Shown piece by piece: positions 33,986 to 41,160 of a stretch of DNA of 41,160 nucleotides; position 1 is the stretch's first letter; each line of letters opens with the position of its first letter. This DNA is from Paracoccaceae bacterium (lineage in GTDB: Bacteria > Pseudomonadota > Alphaproteobacteria > Rhodobacterales > Rhodobacteraceae). The notes beneath the pieces are model-generated. The model saw only the letters and a program-made list of their open reading frames with translations, was not told the origin of the DNA and made no database searches. The translations under genes and the position numbers were made by a program. The stretch spans positions 1-41,160 of the forward strand of contig JAKMGV010000001.1 of NCBI GenBank assembly GCA_022424725.1, in the 5' to 3' direction.

Positions 33986-34939
33986 ATGTTTCAATGGCTG
34001 AAAACAGGTGCTGCGGCACTTGGTATTGTCGCGGCGACTGCGTTTGGCGCAGCTGCAGAAGACTGGAAACCAGCGGGTCCAGTAAAACTTATGATAGCAT
34101 TCGCAGCTGGGGGTGGCGCAGATACCCAGGCACGTTTGATCGCAGAAGAGTTAGAGGCAACTTTGGGTTGGTCCTTTATTCCTGAGCAAGTCACAGGCAA
34201 AGGTGGTTTGAACCTTGCGGCGGCGATGAAGTCAGAAGCAAATGACGGCACGGTTATTGGTATGGCCGTGACCGAAACGCTTGGGTATAACATGGCTGCT
34301 TCAAACAGTGGCATGACACCTGCTGACTTTACACCGATCACAACAACTGCGGGTTTCCAAATGGGCGTTGTGGCGCGGTCTGACAAAGGTTGGAACACAA
34401 TGTCAGATGTCGTTGCGGCGGCAAAATCTGGTCAGGATATCCGTTTCGGTGTGATGAGCCCACGCTTGGCCGATCTTGCCTATCTTTTGGGTAAGGCGCA
34501 GGGTGTTGATTTCAACATCATCTCGGTAAAAGGTGGCAAAGCTGTCATGAACGGAGTGAATGCTGGTGACATGGACATTGGTTTCATGGCAGGTATCCAA
34601 GCCAAGGGCGTTGCCGCGGGTGATTTAGTAAACCTTGCATCGGCACTTAAGGCACCGTTGGTTCAAACACCTGATGCCCCAACATTTGCGGATATGGGCG
34701 TCGAATTTTCTGCAGACGGGTATTTCATGTTCATGGGGCCAGCGGGTATGCCCGATGACGCGCGCGCGGCATTGGCCAATGCGATCAAAGGTGTTGTCGA
34801 AAACCCTGAAACAAAAGCTGGCGGTTTGATCAAAAAGGCATTCGGTGGTGCATCTGTCATCATGGGTGGTGATCTGGATGCAATGGTCGCTTCGGATTAT
34901 GCGTCGGCAGGTGATCTGCTGAAAGCTGCTTCTGAATAA
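33986..34939 (+). CDS. tctC: Tripartite tricarboxylate transporter substrate-binding protein TctC
   Basis: The 317-residue protein has a signal peptide (cleavage near AAA-ED) and the TctC/BugT fold pattern: VKLMIAFAAGGGADTQARLI, then VTGKGGLNLAAAMK and KGGKAVMNGVNAGDMDIGFM. GGGAGG-type ribosome site GGGAGGA lies upstream of the ATG. It captures a carboxylic acid in the periplasm for TctAB. The family binds many organic acids; two sulfatase genes, one in this operon and one opposite, point to a sulfated carboxylate. A strong terminator-like hairpin follows the gene, which should raise its level over the membrane subunits. Confidence 0.92.
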   Translation: MFQWLKTGAAALGIVAATAFGAAAEDWKPAGPVKLMIAFAAGGGADTQARLIAEELEATLGWSFIPEQVTGKGGLNLAAAMKSEANDGTVIGMAVTETLGYNMAASNSGMTPADFTPITTTAGFQMGVVARSDKGWNTMSDVVAAAKSGQDIRFGVMSPRLADLAYLLGKAQGVDFNIISVKGGKAVMNGVNAGDMDIGFMAGIQAKGVAAGDLVNLASALKAPLVQTPDAPTFADMGVEFSADGYFMFMGPAGMPDDARAALANAIKGVVENPETKAGGLIKKAFGGASVIMGGDLDAMVASDYASAGDLLKAASE

Positions 34940-34952
34940 CCTTAATGCAGCG

Positions 34953-34981
34953 AAAGGGCCCCTGAAATTTGGGGCCTTTTT
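34953..34981 (+). terminator. Strong intrinsic terminator/attenuator between tctC and tctB
   Basis: AAAGGGCCCC (34953-34962) pairs with GGGGCCTTTT (34971-34980) around an eight-base loop, with one G-T pair and five T in a row at the 3' side. It ends only eight bases before the tctB ATG. Some read-through is needed if tctB and tctA share the tctC promoter. Confidence 0.8.
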
Positions 34982-34988
34982 ATTTGTC

Positions 34989-35543
34989 ATGACACCAAAC
35001 AAATTCACAGCAGGCATATTTTTGGTCTTCGCCATCGTCGTTTTAGGCGTATGGATCCCCAATGATGTCGAAACAGGATTGTTGGAAAAAATGCGTCGTC
35101 ATTGGGTGATTGGGGATTCCTTGGCACCAACGCTTGCCGCAGGATTTGTGTTGATTGGGGCGGTTTTGATCCTGCTATTTGAAACGCAAGATGAGGCGCA
35201 ATTCACGATGGTGTCTGCGCAATTTGTCTTCTTCCTCAAACTTGTCATTGTCATCTTGGTCGCTCTCTCGGTGATGCGTCATTTGGGGCCGATTTTGGTT
35301 AACACCTATGTGGCGATTTCTGGTCTGGATCTAGAATATCGATTGCTGCGTGACATGATTGGGATCAAACATATCGGATTTTTGATTGGCGGAGTGATCA
35401 TGGTTGGCGGTATGATCACCGTCGTCGAAGGACGCCTGTCGCGTCGTGCGCTGATAATCGGTCTAATTTGGTCACTTGTGTTGATACTGGTCTACGATCT
35501 TCCGTTTGAGGATCTCTTGTTGCCGCCCAACGGGGACGTGTGA
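34989..35543 (+). CDS. tctB: Tripartite tricarboxylate transporter small membrane subunit TctB
   Basis: The 184-residue protein has four hydrophobic segments (starting FTAGIFLVFAIVVLGVWIP) and the size and layout of TctB. No ribosome-binding sequence stands directly before the ATG at 34989, because the preceding bases are the T-run of the terminator; the only purine run is the terminator's own GGGG at 34971. Translation may therefore depend on the hairpin being open. It overlaps tctA by four bases (ATGA). It forms the membrane complex with TctA. Confidence 0.85.
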   Translation: MTPNKFTAGIFLVFAIVVLGVWIPNDVETGLLEKMRRHWVIGDSLAPTLAAGFVLIGAVLILLFETQDEAQFTMVSAQFVFFLKLVIVILVALSVMRHLGPILVNTYVAISGLDLEYRLLRDMIGIKHIGFLIGGVIMVGGMITVVEGRLSRRALIIGLIWSLVLILVYDLPFEDLLLPPNGDV

Positions 35544-37120
35544 TGAGCGTGCTTGATTACATATGGTTGGGCATTTTGGCCGTCTTTCAGGGGCCCGAGG
35601 CATTTTCGATTTTCGGCTTGGCCATTTCGATCACTGTAGTAATGGTGATTTCTGGTTTCTTTTTGGGCATTTTGGTGGGCGCAACCCCTGGGTTGGCGGG
35701 GCCTGTTGCGATGGCGATTTCGCTGCCCATTTTGATTTCGACATTTGGTTACAATACCGATGCGTTGCTGCCTGTTTTGGGATTTTTGATTGGGGTGATG
35801 AAGGGGGCGACCGTTGGCGGTGCCGTACCCGCCATTCTGTTCAACACACCGGGGACACCGGATGCGTTTATGACAACACTGGATGGCTATCCCATGGCCA
35901 AACGGGGCGAGGCGAAACGCGCCCTGCGCATTGCGCATTTTTCATCCGTATCGGGTGATACATTTTCAGATTTGGTGTTGATTATCGGCGCACCCTTCTT
36001 GGCGATAATGGTGGAACGTTATTTGGACCTGCCAGAAAAAACCGCCCTATTGATCCTTTCCCTATCGTTCATTTCCGCTGTGGTTGGCGGGTCCGTCGGA
36101 CGGGGATTGATTTCGACAGGCTTAGGATTGTTGGCGGTCTATGTCGGTACGGGTGAGGATTTTTATCCACGTTTATCGATGGGCACGCAAACCTTGGCAC
36201 AGGGGTTTCCAATTGCAACCTCGGTTCTGGGGGTACTGATCATTGGCGCGGTGTTCAAGGAATTGGATGAGCTGCGATCTGATCAACGCGCCAGTCGCAT
36301 GAAACCTATTACAACATCTGATACCAACAGCGCACTAACACTGGCAGAACGAGTAAAACTAGCCCCCACTATTTTCCGCTCGGCGGTTATTGGTACGGTT
36401 GTTGGCGCCCTTCCTGGGATTGGTTCAACCCTTGCGGCAACATTGGGTTACACCGCTGCCAAACGCCGCCACGATGATACAGAAGGTGGTAAATTTGGGG
36501 AAGGCGCGCCCAAGGGGATCGCCGCAACAGAAGCGGCCAATTCTGCTGTTTCTGGGGCAAATCTAATGCCCGTTTTATCACTGGGCATTCCTGGCAATGC
36601 GGCTGCTGTATTTCTACTGCTGGCGATGGACAGCATCAGTGGGTTCAACCCAAGCCCGACGGTGTTTAAATTCGATCCCGTCAATTTGAATCCTGAATTG
36701 GTTATGGCCTTTGGGATTTTTACAACGATGTTTTTGGCAAACGCCCTGAATTGGACCGTGGGCGGGCGCGTCATGCGCACGATGAGGTTCATGATCCGCA
36801 TTCCAAAACACATTTTGTTACCAAGCGTTCTGTTGCTAACCCTGACGGCAATCTATGTTCAAGAGACACGGATCGAAGCCTTGTATTTTGCCGTTGGGTT
36901 TGGTGTCTTGGGCTATTTGATGCGGGTATTTGGTATTTCGCCACTGCCCTTTGTCATTGCCTTTATCCTTGGCGCAAAACTGGAAGAAACCGCGCGTCAA
37001 GCTTATGCAGCCACAGGGAATGATCCGTGGTTTTTGTTCACCCATCCGGTTGCCGCTGTTTTTGTGGCCGTATCGGTTGGAGTTATGATTTTAACATCTA
37101 GAAAAAGAGGCAGCGTATGA
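35540..37120 (+). CDS. tctA: Tripartite tricarboxylate transporter large membrane subunit TctA
   Basis: The 526-residue protein has about twelve membrane segments and the family signature in GILVGATPGLAGPVAMAISL, with a second copy-like stretch IGTVVGALPGIGSTLAATLG, as expected for the inverted repeat of TctA. It also has NTPGTPDAFMTTLDGYP and LMPVLSLGIPGNAAAVFLLL. It is the channel for an organic acid driven by the sodium or proton gradient. It is coupled to tctB upstream and to the second sulfatase downstream by ATGA overlaps. Confidence 0.94.
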   Translation: MMSVLDYIWLGILAVFQGPEAFSIFGLAISITVVMVISGFFLGILVGATPGLAGPVAMAISLPILISTFGYNTDALLPVLGFLIGVMKGATVGGAVPAILFNTPGTPDAFMTTLDGYPMAKRGEAKRALRIAHFSSVSGDTFSDLVLIIGAPFLAIMVERYLDLPEKTALLILSLSFISAVVGGSVGRGLISTGLGLLAVYVGTGEDFYPRLSMGTQTLAQGFPIATSVLGVLIIGAVFKELDELRSDQRASRMKPITTSDTNSALTLAERVKLAPTIFRSAVIGTVVGALPGIGSTLAATLGYTAAKRRHDDTEGGKFGEGAPKGIAATEAANSAVSGANLMPVLSLGIPGNAAAVFLLLAMDSISGFNPSPTVFKFDPVNLNPELVMAFGIFTTMFLANALNWTVGGRVMRTMRFMIRIPKHILLPSVLLLTLTAIYVQETRIEALYFAVGFGVLGYLMRVFGISPLPFVIAFILGAKLEETARQAYAATGNDPWFLFTHPVAAVFVAVSVGVMILTSRKRGSV

Positions 37121-38646
37121 CGCGTCCAAATATTTTGCTGATTTCTGCAGATCAACAACGTGCAGATTGTTTTGGGTTTAAGGGGCGCAATGTCAAAACG
37201 CCCCATCTCGATGAATTGGCTGCATCAGGTACGCATTTTAACAATTGCATCACATCCTGTGTGGTGTGCCAGCCTGCGCGGGCTTCTATCCTGACGGGGC
37301 AGTTGTGCCGCACCCATGGTGTTCACGACAACGGGATCGATTTGAACCCAGACATCGGGGAACAGGGGTTTGCGGGATCACTCTCTGCAGCTGGGTATCA
37401 AACATCGTTTTTTGGAAAAGCGCATTTTTCCACCTATCACACATATGAAAAAACAGGGACGCCCGAATGTTTGAAATCATCTGCGGATTATCCAGACACA
37501 TGGCACGGGCCATATATGGGATTTCAGCACGTTGAAATGATGTTGGTGGGGCACAATTGGTTTTTGCCTGAAAAACCACCCGCTGGTCAGCATTATGAAA
37601 AATGGTTTTATGCCGATGGCAAAGGGGACGAAAAAAACGCCCTTTATCGCGAAAATGCGGGCGACACGAAAGAGGCCGCACAGACGTGGCATTCCAAACT
37701 GCCAACGGCATGGCACAACACTACATGGACCGCAGATCGCGCGATTGATTGGTTGAAGAATGGCCGTGATCAGGACACTCCATTTTGCACATGGATCAGC
37801 TTTCCAGATCCCCATCACCCCTTTGATGCTCCTGAACCTTGGTCGCGATTGCATGATCCTGCCGAGGTAGATTTGCCAGCACATCGCACTCGCAGTTTTG
37901 AGGGGCGTCCGTGGTGGCACGAGGCAGTTCTGACGGCCGAACCTGCGGGCGAGAAAAAGCACGCAGAAGTGCGGAAATCTTATAGCCGCATATCCGAACA
38001 AAGTGATGATCAGTTGCGTGAAATTATTGCAAATACCTATGGGCAATTATCGTTGATTGATCACAACGTGGGCCGCATCATGATCGCCTTGGCTGAGGCG
38101 GGCTTGGATGAAAATACAATTGTTATCTATATTTCTGACCATGGCGATTGGTTGGGGGATCATGGTCTGATCCTAAAGGGGCCAATGCATTATGATGGCC
38201 TTTTAAAGGTCCCAATGATCGTAAAAGGACCCGGAGTTCCCATCGGAAAGCGCGTAGAGGATCCTGTTTCAACTCTCGATCTGACGGCGACATTTTGTGA
38301 TTACGCGCAAACGGATGCGCAATTGCCCCAGCATGGATCATCCTTGCGCAAGTTGATTGAAACGGATGAGGGTAGCCGTGAATTCGCGATGAACGAATGG
38401 GAGTTGTTGCCAACGCGCGCAGGTGTTGCGCTTTCCCTTCGGACGGTACGCACCAAAACGCATAAATTGGTTTATGATTATCAGTCCCAAACCGGCGAGA
38501 TGTATGATCTTGAAAAAGACCCGCATGAATTGAACAACATCTACGACGATCCAAATGTTGCAAATATTCAGGGGGCTTTGTTTGCCATGTTGGAACAGCG
38601 ACCCGAGGATATTCAACCCAATGGAACCCAAGTCGGATTGGCGTAA
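37117..38646 (+). CDS. Type I sulfatase, cytoplasmic, coupled to the Tct transporter
   Basis: The 509-residue protein has the formylglycine motif CQPARASILTGQ (Cys51), N-terminal metal-binding ISADQQRADCFG and the later ISDHGDWLGDHGL, all sulfatase hallmarks. There is no signal peptide. Its ATG overlaps the tctA stop, so it is made together with the importer and would act on the imported compound. It differs clearly from the sulfatase at 31969 in length and in the middle of the protein, so the two may cleave different ester positions or different substrates. C-terminal KTHKLVYDYQSQTGEMYDLE resembles the usual sulfatase C-terminal sub-domain. Confidence 0.92.
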   Translation: MTRPNILLISADQQRADCFGFKGRNVKTPHLDELAASGTHFNNCITSCVVCQPARASILTGQLCRTHGVHDNGIDLNPDIGEQGFAGSLSAAGYQTSFFGKAHFSTYHTYEKTGTPECLKSSADYPDTWHGPYMGFQHVEMMLVGHNWFLPEKPPAGQHYEKWFYADGKGDEKNALYRENAGDTKEAAQTWHSKLPTAWHNTTWTADRAIDWLKNGRDQDTPFCTWISFPDPHHPFDAPEPWSRLHDPAEVDLPAHRTRSFEGRPWWHEAVLTAEPAGEKKHAEVRKSYSRISEQSDDQLREIIANTYGQLSLIDHNVGRIMIALAEAGLDENTIVIYISDHGDWLGDHGLILKGPMHYDGLLKVPMIVKGPGVPIGKRVEDPVSTLDLTATFCDYAQTDAQLPQHGSSLRKLIETDEGSREFAMNEWELLPTRAGVALSLRTVRTKTHKLVYDYQSQTGEMYDLEKDPHELNNIYDDPNVANIQGALFAMLEQRPEDIQPNGTQVGLA

Positions 38647-38654
38647 AGCGATGA

Positions 38655-38674
38655 CCTGCCGTTATTGCGGCAGG
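38655..38674. terminator. Stem-loop at the convergent ends of sulfatase and SDR genes
   Basis: CCTGCCG (38655-38661) pairs with CGGCAGG (38668-38674) around a six-base loop that contains the SDR gene's stop codon (38662-38664). No T-run follows. It could terminate or shield both transcripts. Confidence 0.5.
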
Positions 38675-39399
38675 CTCAGTTTGCTCATCCTGCCGCCGTC
38701 TACACGATAAATTTCACCTGTGATGAATGCAGCGTCATCTGATGCAAGAAAGGCAATAAGCGCTGCAACATCCTGTGGTTTGCCCGTACTGCCGACGGGG
38801 TGAATTTTTGCAATATCACGGCGAAAGGCGTCTGGATCGGGCATGTTGTCGATGTAATCCTCGTTCAAATCTGTGTCGATCCAGCCAGGTGCTACCGCAT
38901 TGCAACGAATGCCATCTTTGCCATGATCCACCGCAATTGCCTTGGTCAGTCCATGCAATCCTGCCTTAGATGCGCCATAGGCTGCATGCATTGGGTTTGA
39001 TCCCAACCCCTCGATCGAACCAGTATTCACAATTGCCCCTTTTGTTTTTCGCAAATGCGACAGTGCGGATTTGATCAATAGGAACGGGGCAGTCAGGTTG
39101 ACATTGATTGTGCGCATCCAATCATCAAGCGTCATATCCTCGGCATAGGCCTCTTGCATGATGCCTGCGTTGTTGATCAAAACGTCCAACTGACCATGCT
39201 TCGCTACGACCTGATCCACCACGGTGCTGGTGGCGATGGGATCGGCAAAATCGACGCTGATTGATGGAAAGTCTGAATTGGTTCCGCGCTGCGCCGTAAT
39301 AACGGTTGCACCTTCATCGCGTAGGCGTTTTGCAGTGGCCCCTCCAATCCCGCTGCGTCCCCCTGTGACAAGGGCAACTTTGTTCTCAAACCGCTTCAT
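38662..39399 (-). CDS. Short-chain dehydrogenase/reductase (SDR)
   Basis: The 245-residue protein has the classical SDR pattern: cofactor motif TGGRSGIGGATAKRL, NNAG at LINNAGIMQ, catalytic Ser in NTGSIEGLG and Tyr-x3-Lys as YGASK, then CNAVAPGWIDT. It oxidises an alcohol or reduces a ketone with NAD(P). Its ATG overlaps the stop of the SDR upstream (39396-40130), so the two are co-translated and may carry out successive steps. It is convergent with the tct-sulfatase operon. The substrate is not readable. Confidence 0.91.
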   Translation of the reverse strand: MKRFENKVALVTGGRSGIGGATAKRLRDEGATVITAQRGTNSDFPSISVDFADPIATSTVVDQVVAKHGQLDVLINNAGIMQEAYAEDMTLDDWMRTINVNLTAPFLLIKSALSHLRKTKGAIVNTGSIEGLGSNPMHAAYGASKAGLHGLTKAIAVDHGKDGIRCNAVAPGWIDTDLNEDYIDNMPDPDAFRRDIAKIHPVGSTGKPQDVAALIAFLASDDAAFITGEIYRVDGGRMSKLSLPQ

Positions 39400-40130
39400 G
39401 ACACGGGCTTTCCACCGTTGACCTCAACCAATGTGCCCGTGATGTAGCGCGACTGCTCAGAGGCAAGGAATAGCACTACGTCGGCGATATCTTCGGGTTC
39501 TGCGATACGGCCCACTGGCACAGTTTTGCCCAGTTCCGCAATGGCCGTATTAGGATCAAACCCGCGCATGCGCAACCCTGTGCGCAGCATTGGTGTATTC
39601 ACCTCATTCGGGCAGACGGCGTTGACACGAATGTTCTGGTGTCCGTGGTCCATGCCCAAACATTCCGTCATCGATGCAATTGCGGCCTTTGTCATGCAAT
39701 AAAGCGGGTGGTTTGGGCCGGGGGCTTTTCCGCCCCAACAGGATGATGTGTTTACGATGACACCACCGCCCTGTTTCGCCATCACTGGGATCGCCGCGCG
39801 GCAAATACGAAACGGTGCCTCGACATTGACGCCCATGGACAGCGCCCAATCAGCGTCAGTTGTTTCATCAATCGTGCCGCGCGTGATGACGCCTGCGTTG
39901 TTCACGATGATGTCGATGGACCCCAATGACGCAGCCGCCGCGTTTATCAATCCATCACAGTAATCTGGGTTTAATAGGTCACCGTCCAAATGCGCATCTG
40001 CGGGAATGGCACTGCTGTCGCGATCTGCTGTTGCTACACGTGCGCCTTCCGCACGTAATCCCGCAACAATCGCCTGCCCAATTCCGCCAGCTGCACCCGT
40101 GACAAGCGCGGTTTTCCCAGAAAATCTCAT
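39396..40130 (-). CDS. Short-chain dehydrogenase/reductase (SDR), first of pair
   Basis: The 244-residue protein shows TGAAGGIGQAIVAGL, IIVNNAGVITRG, catalytic Ser in NTSSCWGG and YCMTK (Tyr-x3-Lys), followed by VNAVCPNEVNTPML. The Cys-Pro-Asn stretch replaces the more usual Ala-Pro-Gly of this loop, which some sugar-acid dehydrogenases also vary. It is the first gene of a two-SDR operon. A role with the neighbouring sulfatase/transport operon is an inference from position. Upstream 40131-40208 shows no clear operator. Confidence 0.9.
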   Translation of the reverse strand: MRFSGKTALVTGAAGGIGQAIVAGLRAEGARVATADRDSSAIPADAHLDGDLLNPDYCDGLINAAAASLGSIDIIVNNAGVITRGTIDETTDADWALSMGVNVEAPFRICRAAIPVMAKQGGGVIVNTSSCWGGKAPGPNHPLYCMTKAAIASMTECLGMDHGHQNIRVNAVCPNEVNTPMLRTGLRMRGFDPNTAIAELGKTVPVGRIAEPEDIADVVLFLASEQSRYITGTLVEVNGGKPVS

Positions 40131-40208
40131 AATCCGTTCCTTATGTATTTGGAACGAGCCAATCGCGAAAAGTTCAGGAAAAACCGCTTAATTGCGACAT
40201 CGCGGATG

Positions 40209-40649
40209 TTAACTTAGTTCGCCGTGCAACACATATTTCAGGATTTGTGCAACCTGTGCTGGGGTGGATGTCACGGCCAGCGCGGCGGCGTCTACCTCTT
40301 TTAGGGCGTGCTGATGATCGTCACCGTGCATGATGATTAGTGATTTTCCAAGTGCGGCTGCATAGCCTGCATCAAACGCTGCGTTCCATTGTTTGTATTT
40401 TTCGCCAAAGCGGACCACGACGACATCTGCATCACTGATTGCCTTGCGCGTTCGGATGGCGTTTACTTTGGCGCCCTTATTGTCATGCCAAAATTTATTG
40501 TCCTCAGCCCCCAAAATGGTGACGCCGCAATCATCACTTGCTGCGTGGTCCAAAACAGGAGAGGTAAAGGTCACATTTAGCCCCTGACACAGTTCCATAA
40601 TTTCATCGCGCCAATTTGTATGGATTTCGCCTGATAGGTAAATTTGCAT
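40209..40649 (-). CDS. ytoQ: YtoQ-family protein
   Basis: The 146-residue protein opens MQIYLSGEIHTNWRDEI and contains VVVRFGEKYKQWNAAFDAGYA, the hallmark of the YtoQ family, which is related to nucleoside 2-deoxyribosyltransferase-like folds. Its biochemical function is not established as far as I know. A good ribosome site, AAGGAAG, precedes the ATG. It diverges from the pterin dehydratase gene at 40765 and does not appear to belong to the SDR operon. Confidence 0.85.
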   Translation of the reverse strand: MQIYLSGEIHTNWRDEIMELCQGLNVTFTSPVLDHAASDDCGVTILGAEDNKFWHDNKGAKVNAIRTRKAISDADVVVVRFGEKYKQWNAAFDAGYAAALGKSLIIMHGDDHQHALKEVDAAALAVTSTPAQVAQILKYVLHGELS

Positions 40650-40764
40650 AATCGACTTCCTTTTGCTTCGAATGGATGTAATGGGATTTACGCATTTTGC
40701 AAATGTTGAAGATGTGCGCGCGCGGCTTATTTTTCATCATATAGTTGTTTATAGGGTCAGTCGA

Positions 40765-41040
40765 ATGGATTACAAAATACTGGAAGAGGGCGGCTGGACA
40801 GTCGCACCCGATGGTCACTCCGCCAACAAAACATATCACTTTCCAAGCTTTTCAGCGGCGATTGCGTGGATGGCGTCACTTGTTGATCAGATCGACGCCC
40901 TAAACCATCATCCAGAATGGCAAAACGTTTATAATCGTGTGGAGGTGCGCCTTGCGACACATGATGTAGAGACGCTGACCGAGTTGGATATCCAACTGGC
41001 AGGTGTTTTGGATCAAAGTTTTGACCTTATGCAGGGTTGA
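40765..41040 (+). CDS. phhB: Pterin-4a-carbinolamine dehydratase (PCD/PhhB)
   Basis: From the ATG at 40765 the protein has 91 residues, close to the 95-100 typical of the family. Diagnostic parts are YHFPSFSAAIAWMASLV, then HHPEWQNVYNRVEVRLATHD followed by LTELDIQLA; the His-His-Pro-x-Trp stretch is the active-site core. The enzyme recycles the 4a-hydroxy-pterin formed by aromatic amino acid hydroxylases, and in some proteins also acts in transcription. The frame is open back to 40663, but the extra residues do not resemble the family. The 3' end overlaps the convergent DUF2237 gene by 14 bases. Confidence 0.85.
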   Translation: MDYKILEEGGWTVAPDGHSANKTYHFPSFSAAIAWMASLVDQIDALNHHPEWQNVYNRVEVRLATHDVETLTELDIQLAGVLDQSFDLMQG

Positions 41041-41160
41041 ATTCGCACTCCTTCAGCAGATCAAGTGGGACAATATCCAATGCGCGCGCATGTGTTGCCT
41101 TTAGCACGACTTTGGGTGCGCAGCCCTCTTGATAGGCTTGCAAAAAGCGCCCGGCACAAA
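41027..41160 (-). CDS. DUF2237 family protein, 3' part only
   Basis: Reading from the right edge of the window the minus strand encodes CAGRFLQAYQEGCAPKVVLK followed by ATHARALDIVPLDLLKECEF and NPA before a TAA at 41027-41029. This is the recognisable C-terminal end of DUF2237 proteins. About 44 codons are visible and the start lies outside the window. Function is unknown. It overlaps the pterin dehydratase gene's end in the opposite direction. Confidence 0.75.
   Translation of the reverse strand, partial: CAGRFLQAYQEGCAPKVVLKATHARALDIVPLDLLKECEFNPA

Overview
The window looks like accessory chromosome of a marine alphaproteobacterium of the Rhodobacterales (Roseobacter group), with base composition near 50% GC by eye. 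This rests on protein character: a tripartite tricarboxylate transporter, an frc-type sugar importer, a DmdA/GcvT-like protein, a VanA-type Rieske oxygenase, GcvA-type LysR, MttB-like methyltransferase, cytoplasmic sulfatases, YtoQ and DUF2237. I cannot name a species. I saw no rRNA, tRNA, CRISPR, insertion sequence or phage gene. Almost every gene belongs to one of several catabolic modules, each with its own regulator.

Layout. (1) 1-458: decayed 3' end of an FAD-dependent oxidoreductase. (2) 472-7781: a LacI repressor diverging from an ABC sugar importer (binding protein, two permeases, ATPase) translationally coupled to a GH63-type glycosidase and a D-lyxose/D-mannose isomerase-type cupin; the best reading is uptake and cleavage of a mannosyl- or glucosyl-glycerate osmolyte. 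(3) 7879-15669: an M20 amidohydrolase, a gene fragment and a LysR regulator on the minus strand, diverging from a PF06684 protein, alpha/beta hydrolase, luciferase-like monooxygenase, aldehyde dehydrogenase and FAD oxidoreductase, which resembles an oxidative catabolic pathway of unknown substrate. (4) 15778-16893: secreted PQQ-type sugar dehydrogenase. (5) 16971-21327: a divergent module, marR plus DmdA-like methyltransferase on one side and a PanB-like protein, Rieske oxygenase and iodotyrosine-deiodinase-like flavoprotein on the other, sharing a promoter region with two adjoining palindromes. (6) 21339-28723: a PhyH dioxygenase, then frcK-frcA-frcC-frcB with divergent ROK repressor frcR, and xylulokinase. 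(7) 28892-29326: exported pentapeptide-repeat protein. (8) 29461-40130: marR-sulfatase-mttB-like-ketopantoate-reductase-like operon diverging from tctC-tctB-tctA-sulfatase, followed by two SDR dehydrogenases; a candidate pathway for a sulfated and methylated organic acid. (9) 40209-end: YtoQ, pterin carbinolamine dehydratase and the 3' end of a DUF2237 gene.

How the parts connect. Modules 2 and 6 are both sugar modules and meet at fructose: mannose released in module 2 would become fructose. Modules 5 and 8 both carry one-carbon-removing enzymes and a MarR regulator, and the identical 12-base motif TTGATACGTCAA lies in the promoter region beside each marR gene. All three importers carry stem-loops directly after the binding-protein gene, and the one after tctC is a strong intrinsic terminator placed immediately before tctB. 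Substrate assignments are inferences from gene content; family assignments come from motifs recalled and read by eye, without any database search.
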